Source of the DNA: Leptospira meyeri
Lineage (GTDB): Bacteria > Spirochaetota > Leptospiria > Leptospirales > Leptospiraceae
DNA length: 64,000 nucleotides
Direction: 5' to 3'
Assembly (NCBI RefSeq): GCF_004368965.1
Contig: NZ_SORO01000001.1
Span: forward strand, 806,001 to 870,000
Shown piece after piece: positions 25,254-35,136 of this stretch (its first letter is position 1; every line of letters starts with the position of its first letter). The notes beneath the pieces were generated by a model. It saw only the letters and a list, made by a program, of their open reading frames with translations. It did not search any database and was not told the DNA's origin. A program made the translations under genes and the position numbers.

Positions 25254-26714
25254 ATGCAGTTCGCAACCCCAAAATTTACTTCCGGAAAGGAAGTGGTTGA
25301 GTATGCCAAAAAAAATGGAGTCATTTTCTACGACTTCCGCTTCACGGATATCAAAGGAATGTGGCACCACGTTTCGTATTATGTGAATTCAGTTGATGAA
25401 GATACATTCAAAGGAATTCCTTTTGATGGATCTTCCATTGCTCGTTGGCAGCCTATCAACGCTTCCGACATGCAGCTACACCCAGAAATTTCTACGGCTT
25501 TTTTGGATCCGTTCACTGCTGACAAAACACTTGTTATGTTCTGCGATGTATGGGATATTTACAAAAAACAATACTATGAAAAATGCCCACGTTCTATTGC
25601 AAAAAAAGCATTAGAGTTCATGAACAAATCCGGGATTGCAGACACTGCTTACTTCGGTCCAGAAAATGAATTCTTTGTTTTTGACAGTTTAAGAGTTCGT
25701 GATGAAATCAACTGCCAATACTATGAATTAGATTCTAATGAAGGGATCTGGAACACTCACTCTGAAATTCCAGGGACAAACAATACAGGAAAAATCAACT
25801 TCAACTCCGGACACCGTCCCGGAACAAAAGGTGGATACTTCCCAGTGGCTCCAATTGACTCCCAAGTGGACCTCCGTGCTGAATTTGTAAAAACTCTAGA
25901 AGCAATCGGAATGGAAACATTTGTGGTTCACCACGAAGTTGCACAAGCACAAGGTGAAATTGGTGTTAAGTTTGGAACTTTGATTGAAGCTGCTGATAAC
26001 GTTCAAAAGCTAAAATACATCGTTAAGATGGTAGCTCATAAACATGGAAAAACTGCTACTTTTATGCCAAAACCACTTTTTGGTGATAACGGTAACGGTA
26101 TGCACGTTCATATCTCTCTTTGGAAAGGTGGAAAAAACCTTTTTGCTGGAGACAAATACCAAGGTCTTTCTGACTTCGCATTCAACTATGTTGGTGGAGT
26201 TTTGAAATATGCTAGAGCTTGTGCTGCCTTCACAAATGCATCAACTAACTCTTACAAACGACTCATTCCAGGATTTGAAGCTCCATCCATTCTAGCATAC
26301 TCTGCTCAGAACCGATCTGCTTCTTGCCGTATTCCTTTTGTTAGCGGTGAAAAAGCGAAACGTGTTGAATTCAGATTCCCAGACTCAACAGCTAACCCAT
26401 ATTTGGCGTTTGCTTCGCTCCTTATGGCTGGTATGGCTGGTGTTGCTGAAAAAATCGATCCAGGTCCTGCACGTGAAGAAGATCTTTTTGAACTATCATT
26501 GGATGAAATCCGAGAAAAAGGAATCCGCCAAATGCCTCACACACTTCGTGAAGCAATGGAAGAGATGCTTGCTCAAAGAGAAATTTTCAAACAAGGTGAT
26601 GTGTTTACAGAAAACTTTCTACAAACATACCAACACTACAAGTTTGAAACAGAAATTTGGCCATGGGAAGGTCGCCCTCACCCATACGAATTCCTCACTA
26701 CTTACTCTTGTTAA
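25254..26714 (+). CDS. glnA: Glutamine synthetase, type I
   Basis: GlnA makes glutamine from glutamate, ammonia and ATP as a cytosolic dodecamer. The 486 residues include the beta-grasp with IPFDGSSI, the metal-binding [34 protein letters not shown], the loop around IPGFEAPS and NRSASCRIP, and ATP-site EFRFPD. The arrangement ([18 protein letters not shown]) is of the GSI-beta kind, but the adenylylation tyrosine is replaced: DLFEL with F412 stands where enteric enzymes have NLYDL. Covalent control by GlnE is therefore unlikely. A strong ribosome-binding site precedes the ATG, a sigma-54-like promoter lies upstream and an intrinsic terminator follows. Confidence 0.95.
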   Translation: MQFATPKFTSGKEVVEYAKKNGVIFYDFRFTDIKGMWHHVSYYVNSVDEDTFKGIPFDGSSIARWQPINASDMQLHPEISTAFLDPFTADKTLVMFCDVWDIYKKQYYEKCPRSIAKKALEFMNKSGIADTAYFGPENEFFVFDSLRVRDEINCQYYELDSNEGIWNTHSEIPGTNNTGKINFNSGHRPGTKGGYFPVAPIDSQVDLRAEFVKTLEAIGMETFVVHHEVAQAQGEIGVKFGTLIEAADNVQKLKYIVKMVAHKHGKTATFMPKPLFGDNGNGMHVHISLWKGGKNLFAGDKYQGLSDFAFNYVGGVLKYARACAAFTNASTNSYKRLIPGFEAPSILAYSAQNRSASCRIPFVSGEKAKRVEFRFPDSTANPYLAFASLLMAGMAGVAEKIDPGPAREEDLFELSLDEIREKGIRQMPHTLREAMEEMLAQREIFKQGDVFTENFLQTYQHYKFETEIWPWEGRPHPYEFLTTYSC

Positions 26715-26717
26715 GAG

Positions 26718-26751
26718 AAAAAGCCCCGGCAACTGTCGGGGCTTTTTTTTG
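26718..26751 (+). terminator. Intrinsic terminator of glnA
   Basis: The stem AAAAAGCCCCG pairs with CGGGGCTTTTT around GCAACTGT and ends in a run of eight T. It begins a few bases after the glnA stop codon. Confidence 0.9.
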
Positions 26752-26827
26752 TTTACCAATCTGATTCTCTCCAAAAAATGACAAAAGAACTAAAGATTTA
26801 GTTCAACCAAACGATCTAAGGTGATAG

Positions 26828-26904
26828 GGCGAGGTAGCTCAGATGGTTAGAGCACAGGATTCATAACCCTGAGGTCACGGGTTCGACTCCCGTCTTCGCT
26901 ACCA
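26828..26904 (+). tRNA. tRNA-Met(CAU)
   Basis: The cloverleaf reads: acceptor GGCGAGG with CTTCGCT (two G-U pairs), D-arm GCTC...GAGC, anticodon stem-loop CAGGA-TTCATAA-CCCTG with anticodon CAU and one A-C mismatch, and T-arm ACGGG-TTCGACT-CCCGT. CCA is encoded. It lacks the initiator's unpaired 1-72 end and GGG/CCC anticodon stem, so I call it elongator methionine. A CAU isoleucine tRNA with modified C34 is the alternative. Confidence 0.9.
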
Positions 26905-26923
26905 AAGATCGAGAGGAAAAGGT

Positions 26924-27214
26924 ATGAAAAAAACAAATCGTTTGTTTTCAATTCTGGCACTGGTATTATTCACCGGAGCCCTCCAAGCAGCTGACTTTCC
27001 TAAGTGTAAAGAAGCTTGTGATAAATTTTACAATTGTTCGATTCAAGTGAATCCCAACGCCACTGAAGAACAAAAAGCAACACTCAAACGTGGTTGCGAA
27101 TTCAACTGTAATCGTCCCAAATACTACAATAAAATTGCAGGTTGCCTAACTGGTGGTGATACTTGCAAAGCTTTCTCAACTTGCATTATGAAAGAAATGC
27201 AAGCCAATAAATAA
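26924..27214 (+). CDS. Small secreted Cys-rich protein
   Basis: A 96-residue protein with a cleavable signal peptide (cleavage after LQA) and eight cysteines in pairs (CKEAC, NCS, GCEFNC, GCL, TCKAFSTC). This resembles the Leptospira-restricted Cys-rich small protein families. It is probably periplasmic or surface-located and disulfide-bonded. The GAGAGGAAAAGG region gives a strong ribosome-binding site. The gene starts 19 bp after tRNA-Met with no terminator between, and is followed by one at 27238-27276. The function is unknown. Confidence 0.75.
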   Translation: MKKTNRLFSILALVLFTGALQAADFPKCKEACDKFYNCSIQVNPNATEEQKATLKRGCEFNCNRPKYYNKIAGCLTGGDTCKAFSTCIMKEMQANK

Positions 27215-27237
27215 CAAAATTACTCTAGATTAAATAT

Positions 27238-27276
27238 AAAAAGGTAAGAAAGTTTTTGCATTTCTTACCTTTTTTC
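27238..27276. terminator. Bidirectional terminator between Cys-rich gene and smc
   Basis: AAAAAGGTAAGAAA pairs with TTTCTTACCTTTTT around GTTTTTGCA. A-runs and T-runs on both sides allow use from either strand, fitting its place between convergent genes. Confidence 0.85.
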
Positions 27277-27298
27277 ATGTACAAAACTCGGAAGCGAC

Positions 27299-30082
27299 TT
27301 AGTTGTCAGTTCCGGTCTTTTGAGTGATTTGTTTGGAGAGAGATTTGGCCTCATCCAAACGAAGGGAAAGGATTTTTGAGATTCCTGGTTCTTCGTTTGT
27401 GACTCCAAAGATGGCATTGGCACGTGAGATCGTGGACTGCGCATGGGAAACTACGATAAACTGTGTTTTGTCTTTGAACCGGTCAAGAATCTGACAAAAC
27501 CTTAGTTTATTGGCCTCATCTAAAGCCGCATCAATCTCATCTAAGAAGCAGAATGGACTTGGTTTGACCATGTAGATCGCAAATAGAAGGGCAATCGCCG
27601 TGAGAGATTTCTCGCCACCAGATAACAATCGTAAGTTTTGAACGTGTTTTCCAGGAGGTTCTGCCATAATCTCGACTCCAGAATTGAGGGAATCCTCTTT
27701 TTCCGTAAGTTCAAGTGTTGCCCTTCCCCCGTTGAATAGAGTTGAGAATGTTTCTTGGAAATTTTGTTTTATCTTTTCGAAAGTTTCTTGGAACAGTTTT
27801 TCGGATTCTTCGTTGATCCGTTTCAAAACTTCTTCAATGTCTTTTTTCGAACCTTCAATATCGGTCTTTTGTTTGAGATTGTGTTCGTAAATTTCTTTGA
27901 TATTGCGATACTCTTCAATGGCAAGCGGATTGATAGAACCTAAGAGTTGGATCTCTGACTTTGCCGATCGTAACCTTCTTTCTTCCGCCTTTTGGTCTAA
28001 TTCCAGTCCACCTCGTTCCGTTTCTAATTCAGAATCGGTTAGGGAATAATCATTGTACAACTCTTCCACAAGGGAATCAATTTGGACTTTGAGTGCAGAA
28101 CTTGTTCTTTCTTTTTCTGAAAGTAATGGGAGTAGGTTTTGGAATACTTCTTGGTTTTTAGTGATATTGGATTTGATTCCAGAAATTTCCTCAACAAGCG
28201 ACTGCAAAGTTTCTTTCTCAGATTCTAAAATTCGGCTCATCGAAAGGAATTCTTGGTAAGACTCTTCGATTTCTTTTTCTAGAACTTCGACTTCTTTTTC
28301 CAAACTATCTTTCTTTTCGCGAATGACCGACTCTTGTTCTTTTGCACCCAGTATTCGTTTTTCAATTTCACCAATCCGTTCATCAAGAACCGCAATTTCT
28401 TTTTGTTGGTTTTCCAGACGAGAATTAGATTCTAGAAGTTTTTTTTCAAATTCAACAATTTGGGTTCTTGTTTCTTCCCAATGACTTCTGTGTAGAATAA
28501 TATTACTTTGGTTATCTCGAATTCCTCTTGTTAGGTTTTCGTTTTCTAAAATTAAATCTTCGATCTCTTGGTCGATGGATTCTTTTTTTGATAGGATTCC
28601 GTCTTTGTCAAAAAGTAAGTTTCGAAAATCATCTTCTCTTTTTAAAAAAGAAGTTAGTTTTTCAGAATAAAGATCAAGTTTGATTTCACGTAAGTCTGAA
28701 ATCCCATCGTTCACATTGGAAGATCCCAATCTGTTTAAAGCCGATTCTAATTTGTTTCGGTATAGTTCTAAATCAGAAATAAGATCGGCTTTGTCCGCAT
28801 TACGAATTTCTTCCCCTTCTCTCGATTCTCTTTTTTTATTTTCTAACTCTTGGATGAGTTCCAGTATTACGGTTTTTTGTTTGTCCCGAAGATTGATATG
28901 GCGTTTTTCATTTTCCTGAATTCTACCTTCTTTTTCTTCGATGGACTTTTCTTCTTCTTTAATGGAAAGCTCTAAGGAAACACGTTTCGATTCCAAACCT
29001 TGGATTTCATCTTGTAACGTGGATTGAATTTCCCTTTGGCGTTCGTTCTCAAGTTCGATCCCGCGTTTTTCCACTTCGAGTTTGATTGTCGCTTGGTTTT
29101 CTGTTTCCAAAGCCGAAAGAATTTCTCCAATCCGAAGTTCATACTCCAAAATAAAGGTTTTGTTTTTGGCTATTTTTTCCTTTTGGATTTGGCTTTTGGA
29201 AAGATGATCGAATAATTTTTTATCGATCTCAGCAATTTCCTTTTCTTTGGCCTCTTTGGTGGTTTCTTTTTCAGAAATCAAATTAGTTTCGTTTTGAATG
29301 AGAGATAAAATGGATTTGTTTTTTTCGCGGATTTCGAGTAGTTCCTCATCCGATTTTTTCATTCGGCGTTTGAAATCTCGAAGTTTTAAAAACCTCAGGT
29401 TTTTGTCAGACTCATCCAAATCAGATTTAAGTTTGAAATACTGCTCTGCTTTTTCCGATTGTTTTTCTTTAACTTCTAGGTCTTTGACCATAGAGTTCAT
29501 AATGTCTTGGATTCGCAGTAGGTTCTGGTTGGTGTCATCCAGTTTCTTTGTGGCTTCTTTCCGATCCAGTTTGAATCGGGAAACTCCGGCAGCTTCTTCA
29601 AAGATGGCCCTTCTTTCTTCTGGTTTCGAATTGAGGATTTGGTCCACTCTACCTTGTTCTAAAATGCTATAGCTAGACTTGCCAATTCCTGTATCGAGAA
29701 GGGTTTTTTCGATATCCTTTCTTGTGGTTCTGATATCATTGAGGTAATATTCGTTTTCCCCGTCAGGGTATAAACGGCGAGTGATTTTTACAGATGGATA
29801 ATCAATGTTAAAAAAATGGTCATCGTTATCAAAGAGAATCGAAACTTCTGAAAATCCAGCAGGTCGCCTACTCTCTGTTCCATGGAAGATGACATCATCC
29901 ATCTTTTCACCGCGTAAACCTTTGGCACTTTTTTCTCCAAAGACCCATTTGACTGAATCGACGATATTTGATTTTCCCGAACCATTTGGCCCGACGACAG
30001 CAGTAAATCCGGGATCAAATGTAATCTCCGTCTCATCTGCAAATGTTTTAAATCCAACAATACTTAGGCTCTTTAAATGCAT
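27299..30082 (-). CDS. smc: Chromosome segregation protein SMC
   Basis: SMC is the condensin ATPase that organises and segregates the chromosome. The 927-residue protein has an N-terminal Walker A ([13 protein letters not shown]), two long coiled-coil arms (about 165-410 and 500-760), a short and divergent hinge between them, and a C-terminal ABC signature (LSGGEKSL) with Walker B ([15 protein letters not shown]). The ATG at 30082 is preferred because [14 protein letters not shown] is the usual SMC beginning; the in-frame start at 30127 adds 15 atypical residues. At 927 residues it is shorter than the usual 1150-1200, mainly through the hinge and arms. Confidence 0.92.
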   Translation of the reverse strand: MHLKSLSIVGFKTFADETEITFDPGFTAVVGPNGSGKSNIVDSVKWVFGEKSAKGLRGEKMDDVIFHGTESRRPAGFSEVSILFDNDDHFFNIDYPSVKITRRLYPDGENEYYLNDIRTTRKDIEKTLLDTGIGKSSYSILEQGRVDQILNSKPEERRAIFEEAAGVSRFKLDRKEATKKLDDTNQNLLRIQDIMNSMVKDLEVKEKQSEKAEQYFKLKSDLDESDKNLRFLKLRDFKRRMKKSDEELLEIREKNKSILSLIQNETNLISEKETTKEAKEKEIAEIDKKLFDHLSKSQIQKEKIAKNKTFILEYELRIGEILSALETENQATIKLEVEKRGIELENERQREIQSTLQDEIQGLESKRVSLELSIKEEEKSIEEKEGRIQENEKRHINLRDKQKTVILELIQELENKKRESREGEEIRNADKADLISDLELYRNKLESALNRLGSSNVNDGISDLREIKLDLYSEKLTSFLKREDDFRNLLFDKDGILSKKESIDQEIEDLILENENLTRGIRDNQSNIILHRSHWEETRTQIVEFEKKLLESNSRLENQQKEIAVLDERIGEIEKRILGAKEQESVIREKKDSLEKEVEVLEKEIEESYQEFLSMSRILESEKETLQSLVEEISGIKSNITKNQEVFQNLLPLLSEKERTSSALKVQIDSLVEELYNDYSLTDSELETERGGLELDQKAEERRLRSAKSEIQLLGSINPLAIEEYRNIKEIYEHNLKQKTDIEGSKKDIEEVLKRINEESEKLFQETFEKIKQNFQETFSTLFNGGRATLELTEKEDSLNSGVEIMAEPPGKHVQNLRLLSGGEKSLTAIALLFAIYMVKPSPFCFLDEIDAALDEANKLRFCQILDRFKDKTQFIVVSHAQSTISRANAIFGVTNEEPGISKILSLRLDEAKSLSKQITQKTGTDN

Positions 30083-30161
30083 ATATGTTTCGCCGTTCCA
30101 TTCCTTAAGTTTCCCAGTTGACACCACTTGGGAGACATAAGAAAAAACCTTAGATAGTATT

Positions 30162-32093
30162 ATGTCCCAAATTATCGATCCGATTTCCAGTGAAATTTTT
30201 GAAAGAAAGCCGTACTTGCAAAATTATTTCAGAAACTTCGCATCTGAGAACCGTTGGGAATTGGGGTCTGCAAAGAAACCAGGGGAATATTATGTCTCAT
30301 TAAATGGGGAACCACTCTCTTCCTCTTTCTCTCCCCTAACACAAGCCATTCGACTTTTGGATACTTATTCCTTACGGCCTACTGATATCGTAATTTTGTT
30401 TGGGCTTGGAAATCCCCACCTCATCCAAAAAATCAGCGAAACATTGGCGCCGGGCCAAATCCTGATTCTCATTGGCGATGACGAAACTCTAATTCCTGTT
30501 ATTTGGGATAAAATTCTAATTCCTGTTTTACAGATCCCAGGAAGGCATTTATTTTCAGGAGAAGCATTTTTTCCTTTGTTTTTCAACTATTTGGAATCCC
30601 TTCCGATAGAACGAGTGAGTGGACTAAAAGTCATTCGTAACCCAACAGATACAAATAGAAACCCTGTTTTTCGAGAACTTGAAGAAAAAACCCAAACTGT
30701 ATTTTCAGCAAAAATGAGTGATCTACTCACTAAGTTTGAATTTGAAAGATTATGGATTAAAAACTCCATCTGGAATCTAATTCATGTAGGAAAGAAGTCT
30801 CCAGTTCGTTATCCTATTTCCTCACTAAAGGATAAGTTCCAAGGACTTACCGCCGTACTTGTGTCAGCTGGTCCTAGCTTACGAAAAAATCTGCCTTGGT
30901 TACAATTAGTCAGAGACAAAGTCTTCGTTCTCTCCTGTGATACATCCCTCAAAGTTCTCATCAAAGCAGGGATCGAAGCTGATGGAGTTGTCACACTCGA
31001 TGCACAAACCAATTCGTTTTTTCATTTTATGGGAGAATCTCTTAGAAAAATCCCCCTTTTTGCGGATCTAGTGAGTTCCCCCACACTCCTCAGGGAACCA
31101 ATGTTTCATTCCGTTGTCCATTCAGTGACAGCCAAATACCAAGTTGATGCAGAAGGAACTCTCGTTCGGGAAGTAACTGCTGGAGGTGAACTCGCTGAAC
31201 AAGTGTTTCGCGAGGTTGGTGATATCCAATCCGGGGGATCTGTGGCCACCACTGCTTTTGATATGTTGCGCTTTATGGGATTCACCTCTGTATATTTTCT
31301 TGGACAAGACTTGGCGTATTCAGGAAGAGAGATCCATTCCACAGGAACTCATCATAATGAAAAATGGCTAACTCTCCTGAGTCGAAAGAATAGTTTAGAG
31401 CGGATCAATGAAGTCATCATTCGCAAAAGGGAAACTCGTTTTGTTCCGAGAGCAGGTGGTGGGGATTCGGTTCTTACTGACTATGTTTTGGATTTGTACA
31501 GACACTGGTTTGAAGAGTCTGCAAACTCTGTAGCGGAAATGAAACTTTTCAATGTAAATGAAGATGGGGCGGAAATAGCAGGGATTCAGTCGCTTTCGCC
31601 AAAGAAAGCTAGAGAGAATCTAATGGGGACCCCAAACCATAACTACCCTTGGAGAGAACTTTCGATTTGGAAATGGGACTCAATGGATGAGAGTGGAATC
31701 GAGAAAATACCAGCAAAAGAATCCTCACCTTCTGGGACAAAGTGGGAAAAAACAAAGAAACAAAACGAAATTCCTTCCTACCTTCTCCCGAATGGTTCCG
31801 AAAACCTATACCGAAGAATCCAAAAAGATTTAGAATTTATGGAAGATGGTTTGAAGAAGTTTGAAGAAAAAACAGAAACCCTGCCCTTTCAGGAATCGGA
31901 CATTTGGATATGGATGCGGGAAGAGTCTTATCTAAGAAGAATGGTACGTAAAACAGAAATCTACATCTTACGTCATAAGGACTTGGAACTAGTGCGCAAA
32001 AACCAACTTATGATCCAATCCATCAAAAAAGAAATCCGGTATTTAAAACGAAGTCTTTATCCAATGATGGATTCATTTCCTGAAAAAGGATGA
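30162..32093 (+). CDS. DUF115 (Maf/MptE-like) protein
   Basis: A 643-residue protein with a central DUF115 domain (about residues 220-460). Visible features are [38 protein letters not shown] and the [18 protein letters not shown] region. This family includes archaeal MptE pyrophosphokinase and the bacterial Maf motility accessory factors that are thought to load nonulosonic acids onto flagellin. In spirochaetes, which glycosylate flagellins, a sugar-transfer role is plausible; no flagellar genes are adjacent. Its 3' end overlaps the convergent gene at 32057 by 37 bp. It diverges from smc. Confidence 0.8.
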   Translation: MSQIIDPISSEIFERKPYLQNYFRNFASENRWELGSAKKPGEYYVSLNGEPLSSSFSPLTQAIRLLDTYSLRPTDIVILFGLGNPHLIQKISETLAPGQILILIGDDETLIPVIWDKILIPVLQIPGRHLFSGEAFFPLFFNYLESLPIERVSGLKVIRNPTDTNRNPVFRELEEKTQTVFSAKMSDLLTKFEFERLWIKNSIWNLIHVGKKSPVRYPISSLKDKFQGLTAVLVSAGPSLRKNLPWLQLVRDKVFVLSCDTSLKVLIKAGIEADGVVTLDAQTNSFFHFMGESLRKIPLFADLVSSPTLLREPMFHSVVHSVTAKYQVDAEGTLVREVTAGGELAEQVFREVGDIQSGGSVATTAFDMLRFMGFTSVYFLGQDLAYSGREIHSTGTHHNEKWLTLLSRKNSLERINEVIIRKRETRFVPRAGGGDSVLTDYVLDLYRHWFEESANSVAEMKLFNVNEDGAEIAGIQSLSPKKARENLMGTPNHNYPWRELSIWKWDSMDESGIEKIPAKESSPSGTKWEKTKKQNEIPSYLLPNGSENLYRRIQKDLEFMEDGLKKFEEKTETLPFQESDIWIWMREESYLRRMVRKTEIYILRHKDLELVRKNQLMIQSIKKEIRYLKRSLYPMMDSFPEKG

Positions 32094-32686
32094 AAAACAG
32101 AATTGTCCTCAAATTCAGGGAAATAATCAAAAAAAAGTTTTTGTGAAACAACACGGTAGGCAAATGGATTTTTTTCCGCATAACCTTCTGTATATGGAAG
32201 TGCTGGCAATTGATGAAAGTTGATTCTTTCTTCAAAATTGATAAAGTCACGACGGCTAAGCTCTGGACGTAATTCTAAAACGGTTTCCTTCAGTAAGTTC
32301 CAATCCAATTTAAAACTCATCCGGGCTCCCCGAAATGCAGGCGACCTTTCGAGTAAATTCACCAAACGTTTCACTGGACAATCCATATGATAGTATTTGG
32401 TTACATGAACTTTTACAAACCTAGCAGCAAGTCCCATCGGTTCCCAAATGAATTCAGATTCCCGGTTCTCCGATTCTTCTTTTTTGATTTCACTAAGGAC
32501 GATATGTAACTCAGGAATAGATTGTCTACCTGTCATAATGAGAGAAGACTCTTCCATTCCAAACTCTCCATAATACAACCATTTGTAGAAGTCCTGAATT
32601 TCTGCTTCTGGATGGTCTTCTACAAACTTTGTGAGAAGAAAAAGTTTTTCTTTCTGTGTGAGGATCGATTCGCGTTCAGTTTGCAT
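32057..32686 (-). CDS. Conserved hypothetical cytosolic protein
   Basis: A 209-residue soluble, charged protein without signal peptide or membrane span. I recognise no domain. Noticeable features are paired aromatic/acidic stretches (DFYKWLYYGEFGMEES), a single Cys (MDCPVKR) and an Arg-rich segment (RSPAFRGARMSFKLDW). It is the last gene after smpB-der-plsY on this strand with a 2-bp gap from plsY, so it is probably co-transcribed with those housekeeping genes. It is likely a Leptospira-specific gene. Confidence 0.7.
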   Translation of the reverse strand: MQTERESILTQKEKLFLLTKFVEDHPEAEIQDFYKWLYYGEFGMEESSLIMTGRQSIPELHIVLSEIKKEESENRESEFIWEPMGLAARFVKVHVTKYYHMDCPVKRLVNLLERSPAFRGARMSFKLDWNLLKETVLELRPELSRRDFINFEERINFHQLPALPYTEGYAEKNPFAYRVVSQKLFFDYFPEFEDNSVFHPFSGNESIIG

Positions 32687-32688
32687 TC

Positions 32689-33297
32689 CTAAGTAGCTCG
32701 CAGTTCTTTGCCTAACACCAAACGTTTGATGTTTTCTCTATGTGAATAGGAAATGAGGAAAAAAGTAGCAACTAACACAAAAAAGATAACTGGTTGGTAT
32801 TCTGAATCAGGAATGAATTTTGTAGTTCCAAAATACCAAATAGGCATGGAGAGAGTAGCAAGAATGGATCCAAGAGAAACAAATCCAGAAATTTTATAGA
32901 CTATAAAAAAGATCACAACCGCACAAACAGTAACAACAGGAACTAGAGTCATATACACACCAAGAGCTGTGGCCACCCCTTTCCCACCTTTGAAATGGAG
33001 GAAGGGTGTGAACGTATGTCCTAGGATGGCAACAGATCCTAGTAAAATCTCGGTAGTCGTCAGAGAATATGGTGATTCAATATAAGATGCGGCGACGACG
33101 GGAATGGCACCTTTGAGTGCGTCCAAGAAGAGAGCGATGATCCCATACTTCCAACCGATGACACGGCCGACATTGGTAGCACCGATATTGCGACTGCCAT
33201 GTTCGCGGATATCTATCCCTCGAACTTTTTTGGCTAGGAGAAACCCAACCGGAATGCCACCCAAAAGGTAGCTCAATAGGATCGCAGCAAGAATCAT
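32689..33297 (-). CDS. plsY: Acyl-phosphate:glycerol-3-phosphate acyltransferase
   Basis: PlsY acylates glycerol 3-phosphate from acyl phosphate, the first step of phospholipid synthesis, in the inner membrane. The 202-residue protein has about five membrane spans and the three family motifs: GSRNIGATNVGR, FKGGKGVAT near the middle and SYSHRENIKRL at the C-terminus. Its start overlaps the der stop (ATGA). Size and motifs are normal. Confidence 0.95.
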   Translation of the reverse strand: MILAAILLSYLLGGIPVGFLLAKKVRGIDIREHGSRNIGATNVGRVIGWKYGIIALFLDALKGAIPVVAASYIESPYSLTTTEILLGSVAILGHTFTPFLHFKGGKGVATALGVYMTLVPVVTVCAVVIFFIVYKISGFVSLGSILATLSMPIWYFGTTKFIPDSEYQPVIFFVLVATFFLISYSHRENIKRLVLGKELRAT

Positions 33298-34646
33298 TCC
33301 TTGCCCTCCTTACCCTCGTTTCTGTTACGAAGTTCGATCTCGACTGACAGGCCATCCAGTCCAAACTCCGCTACTATACTCTTTCGGTAAAAGCTTAGAA
33401 TATTTGACGGAAAGAGTTTCGTATCGTTAACAAAGAATAGTATTTTAAAAGGAATCTGGGACACTTGCGTGGCGTAATATACCTTTGGAGGTCGGTTCGA
33501 TGCCTTCTGAACCTTATTTTTTCCTCCCCATTTGCTTAACCAGTCATTTAAGGCACGGGTAGTGAGCTTTTTCTGTGACTTTTCATAGAGGGCGATCACC
33601 GATTCTAGTAGTTTGTGGGTGCGGACTTTCTCTTTGGCAGAAAGAGAAATGAGAGGGCGTTCCTTCAAAATCGAAAGTTTGGCTTCCATCCGGTCTTTGT
33701 AGTGTTTCCAAGAATTTGATTCTTTTTCGGGAACCAAATCCCATTTGTTCACAGCTACAATCATGGGTTTTCCAAGCTCCTGGATTTCCCCAAATATCTT
33801 TTTATCAAATTCACCCAGGCCTTTCATGGCATCTACGAGAAGGACTACTACATCCGCTTCTCCCAAACTGTGAAGGGTTCGTTTGTAGGAATAAAATTCT
33901 AAACTTTCACCGGTTTTGGATTTTCTGCGAATCCCGGCTGTATCAATAATTTCCAATTTATGGTTCTGAAAATAGAACTGATCGGAAACAGAATCTCTAG
34001 TGGTTCCCGGCACATCACTCACCACAGCACGTTTGTAACCAAGAAAGGTATTGAGTAGTGACGACTTACCCGAGTTAGGTTTTCCTATGATCGCAATTTT
34101 GCAATACGGATCTTCCGGCATTTTGATTTTGTCTGGAAGGAAAAAATTTATCTTTTGGTAAAGCAGGTCAAAATTTCTACGCCCAAGAGCTGAAATGGGT
34201 AGAAGTTCATTCAAACCCAGTTTGTAAAATGGTTCCAAGTCATATTCATCTTGTTCGGTATCAACCTTATTGATGAGAGTAAGAACCATTTTATCTTTTA
34301 GAATATCATCTTTTTTGAATAAATCGATGAGTTTATGATCATACTTACGTAAGTCTTTATGATCGATCACATGAAGGATGAGATCCGAATTTCGTAAATG
34401 TTCAAAAGCAATGTCGATGATTTCTTTGGAAATTTCATCAATATTTTCAATATCTAAACCTGGTGTATCAGACAAAGTGAACGGAATTTTAAATTCGGAC
34501 CTTTCCACTGTTTTTTGTAAAACGTCTCTTGTGACACCGGCTGTATTTTCTGTGATGGCACTCTGTGCGCGAAGAATTGCGTTGAATAGTGTGGACTTAC
34601 CCACGTTTTGTCTACCAACAATGGTGACCACTGGAAGTCCTTTCAT
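33294..34646 (-). CDS. der: GTPase Der (EngA), ribosome assembly
   Basis: Der is a tandem-GTPase assembly factor for the 50S subunit. Two G domains are visible: the first with [15 protein letters not shown] and NKVD; the second with [15 protein letters not shown] and NKWD. A C-terminal KH-like domain follows from about residue 350. At 450 residues the length is normal. It overlaps both smpB (4 bp) and plsY (4 bp), forming a compact translation/lipid operon. Confidence 0.95.
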   Translation of the reverse strand: MKGLPVVTIVGRQNVGKSTLFNAILRAQSAITENTAGVTRDVLQKTVERSEFKIPFTLSDTPGLDIENIDEISKEIIDIAFEHLRNSDLILHVIDHKDLRKYDHKLIDLFKKDDILKDKMVLTLINKVDTEQDEYDLEPFYKLGLNELLPISALGRRNFDLLYQKINFFLPDKIKMPEDPYCKIAIIGKPNSGKSSLLNTFLGYKRAVVSDVPGTTRDSVSDQFYFQNHKLEIIDTAGIRRKSKTGESLEFYSYKRTLHSLGEADVVVLLVDAMKGLGEFDKKIFGEIQELGKPMIVAVNKWDLVPEKESNSWKHYKDRMEAKLSILKERPLISLSAKEKVRTHKLLESVIALYEKSQKKLTTRALNDWLSKWGGKNKVQKASNRPPKVYYATQVSQIPFKILFFVNDTKLFPSNILSFYRKSIVAEFGLDGLSVEIELRNRNEGKEGKE

Positions 34647-35131
34647 TTGCGTAGGTGTTCCTTCATGGCTCTTTCCATATCGATTTTGGCTTCCTTCTTT
34701 TGAATGTCGTCACGTTTGTCGTAAAGTTTTTTAGGTTTGGCAAGAGCAATGTCTATCTTCACCAAACGGTTGTTTTTAAAGAAACAACGAGTGGCAACGA
34801 GAACAAGTCCCTTCTCTTTAATCGATCTATCTATTTTTTCAATTTCTTTTGCTTTTAAGAGTAGTTTACGAGGTCGAATTTCTGGATGGTTCGCATAACC
34901 CCCGTTTTTGTAAGGAGGAATTTGAAAGTTTTCCAAAAACACTTCCCCGTTTCTTACTTTGGCAAAACAATCGGTAAGGTTTCCCTTTTTTTCACGAAGA
35001 GATTTTACCTCAGATCCTGTGAGTACAACACCAGCCTCGAACGAATCTAATAGTTCGAAGTTGAACTTTGCCTTTTTGTTGATTAAAGGATCAGTTCCAC
35101 GTGGTTTGTCGTCTTTTTTGGTTTTGCCCAT
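34643..35131 (-). CDS. smpB: SsrA-binding protein
   Basis: SmpB brings tmRNA to stalled ribosomes for trans-translation. The 162-residue protein has the OB-fold core with [37 protein letters not shown] and a basic tail ending near [18 protein letters not shown]. The N-terminal extension ([15 protein letters not shown]) is slightly longer than usual. The gene is 5 bp after the AAA/VWA protein gene and overlaps der. The ssrA gene itself is not in this window. Confidence 0.95.
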   Translation of the reverse strand: MGKTKKDDKPRGTDPLINKKAKFNFELLDSFEAGVVLTGSEVKSLREKKGNLTDCFAKVRNGEVFLENFQIPPYKNGGYANHPEIRPRKLLLKAKEIEKIDRSIKEKGLVLVATRCFFKNNRLVKIDIALAKPKKLYDKRDDIQKKEAKIDMERAMKEHLRK

Positions 35132-35136
35132 ATTAA

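Noticed and set aside
26828..26904. Initiator tRNA-fMet
   Set aside because: The first acceptor pair is G-U and not an unpaired end, and the anticodon stem lacks the three consecutive G-C pairs of initiator tRNAs.
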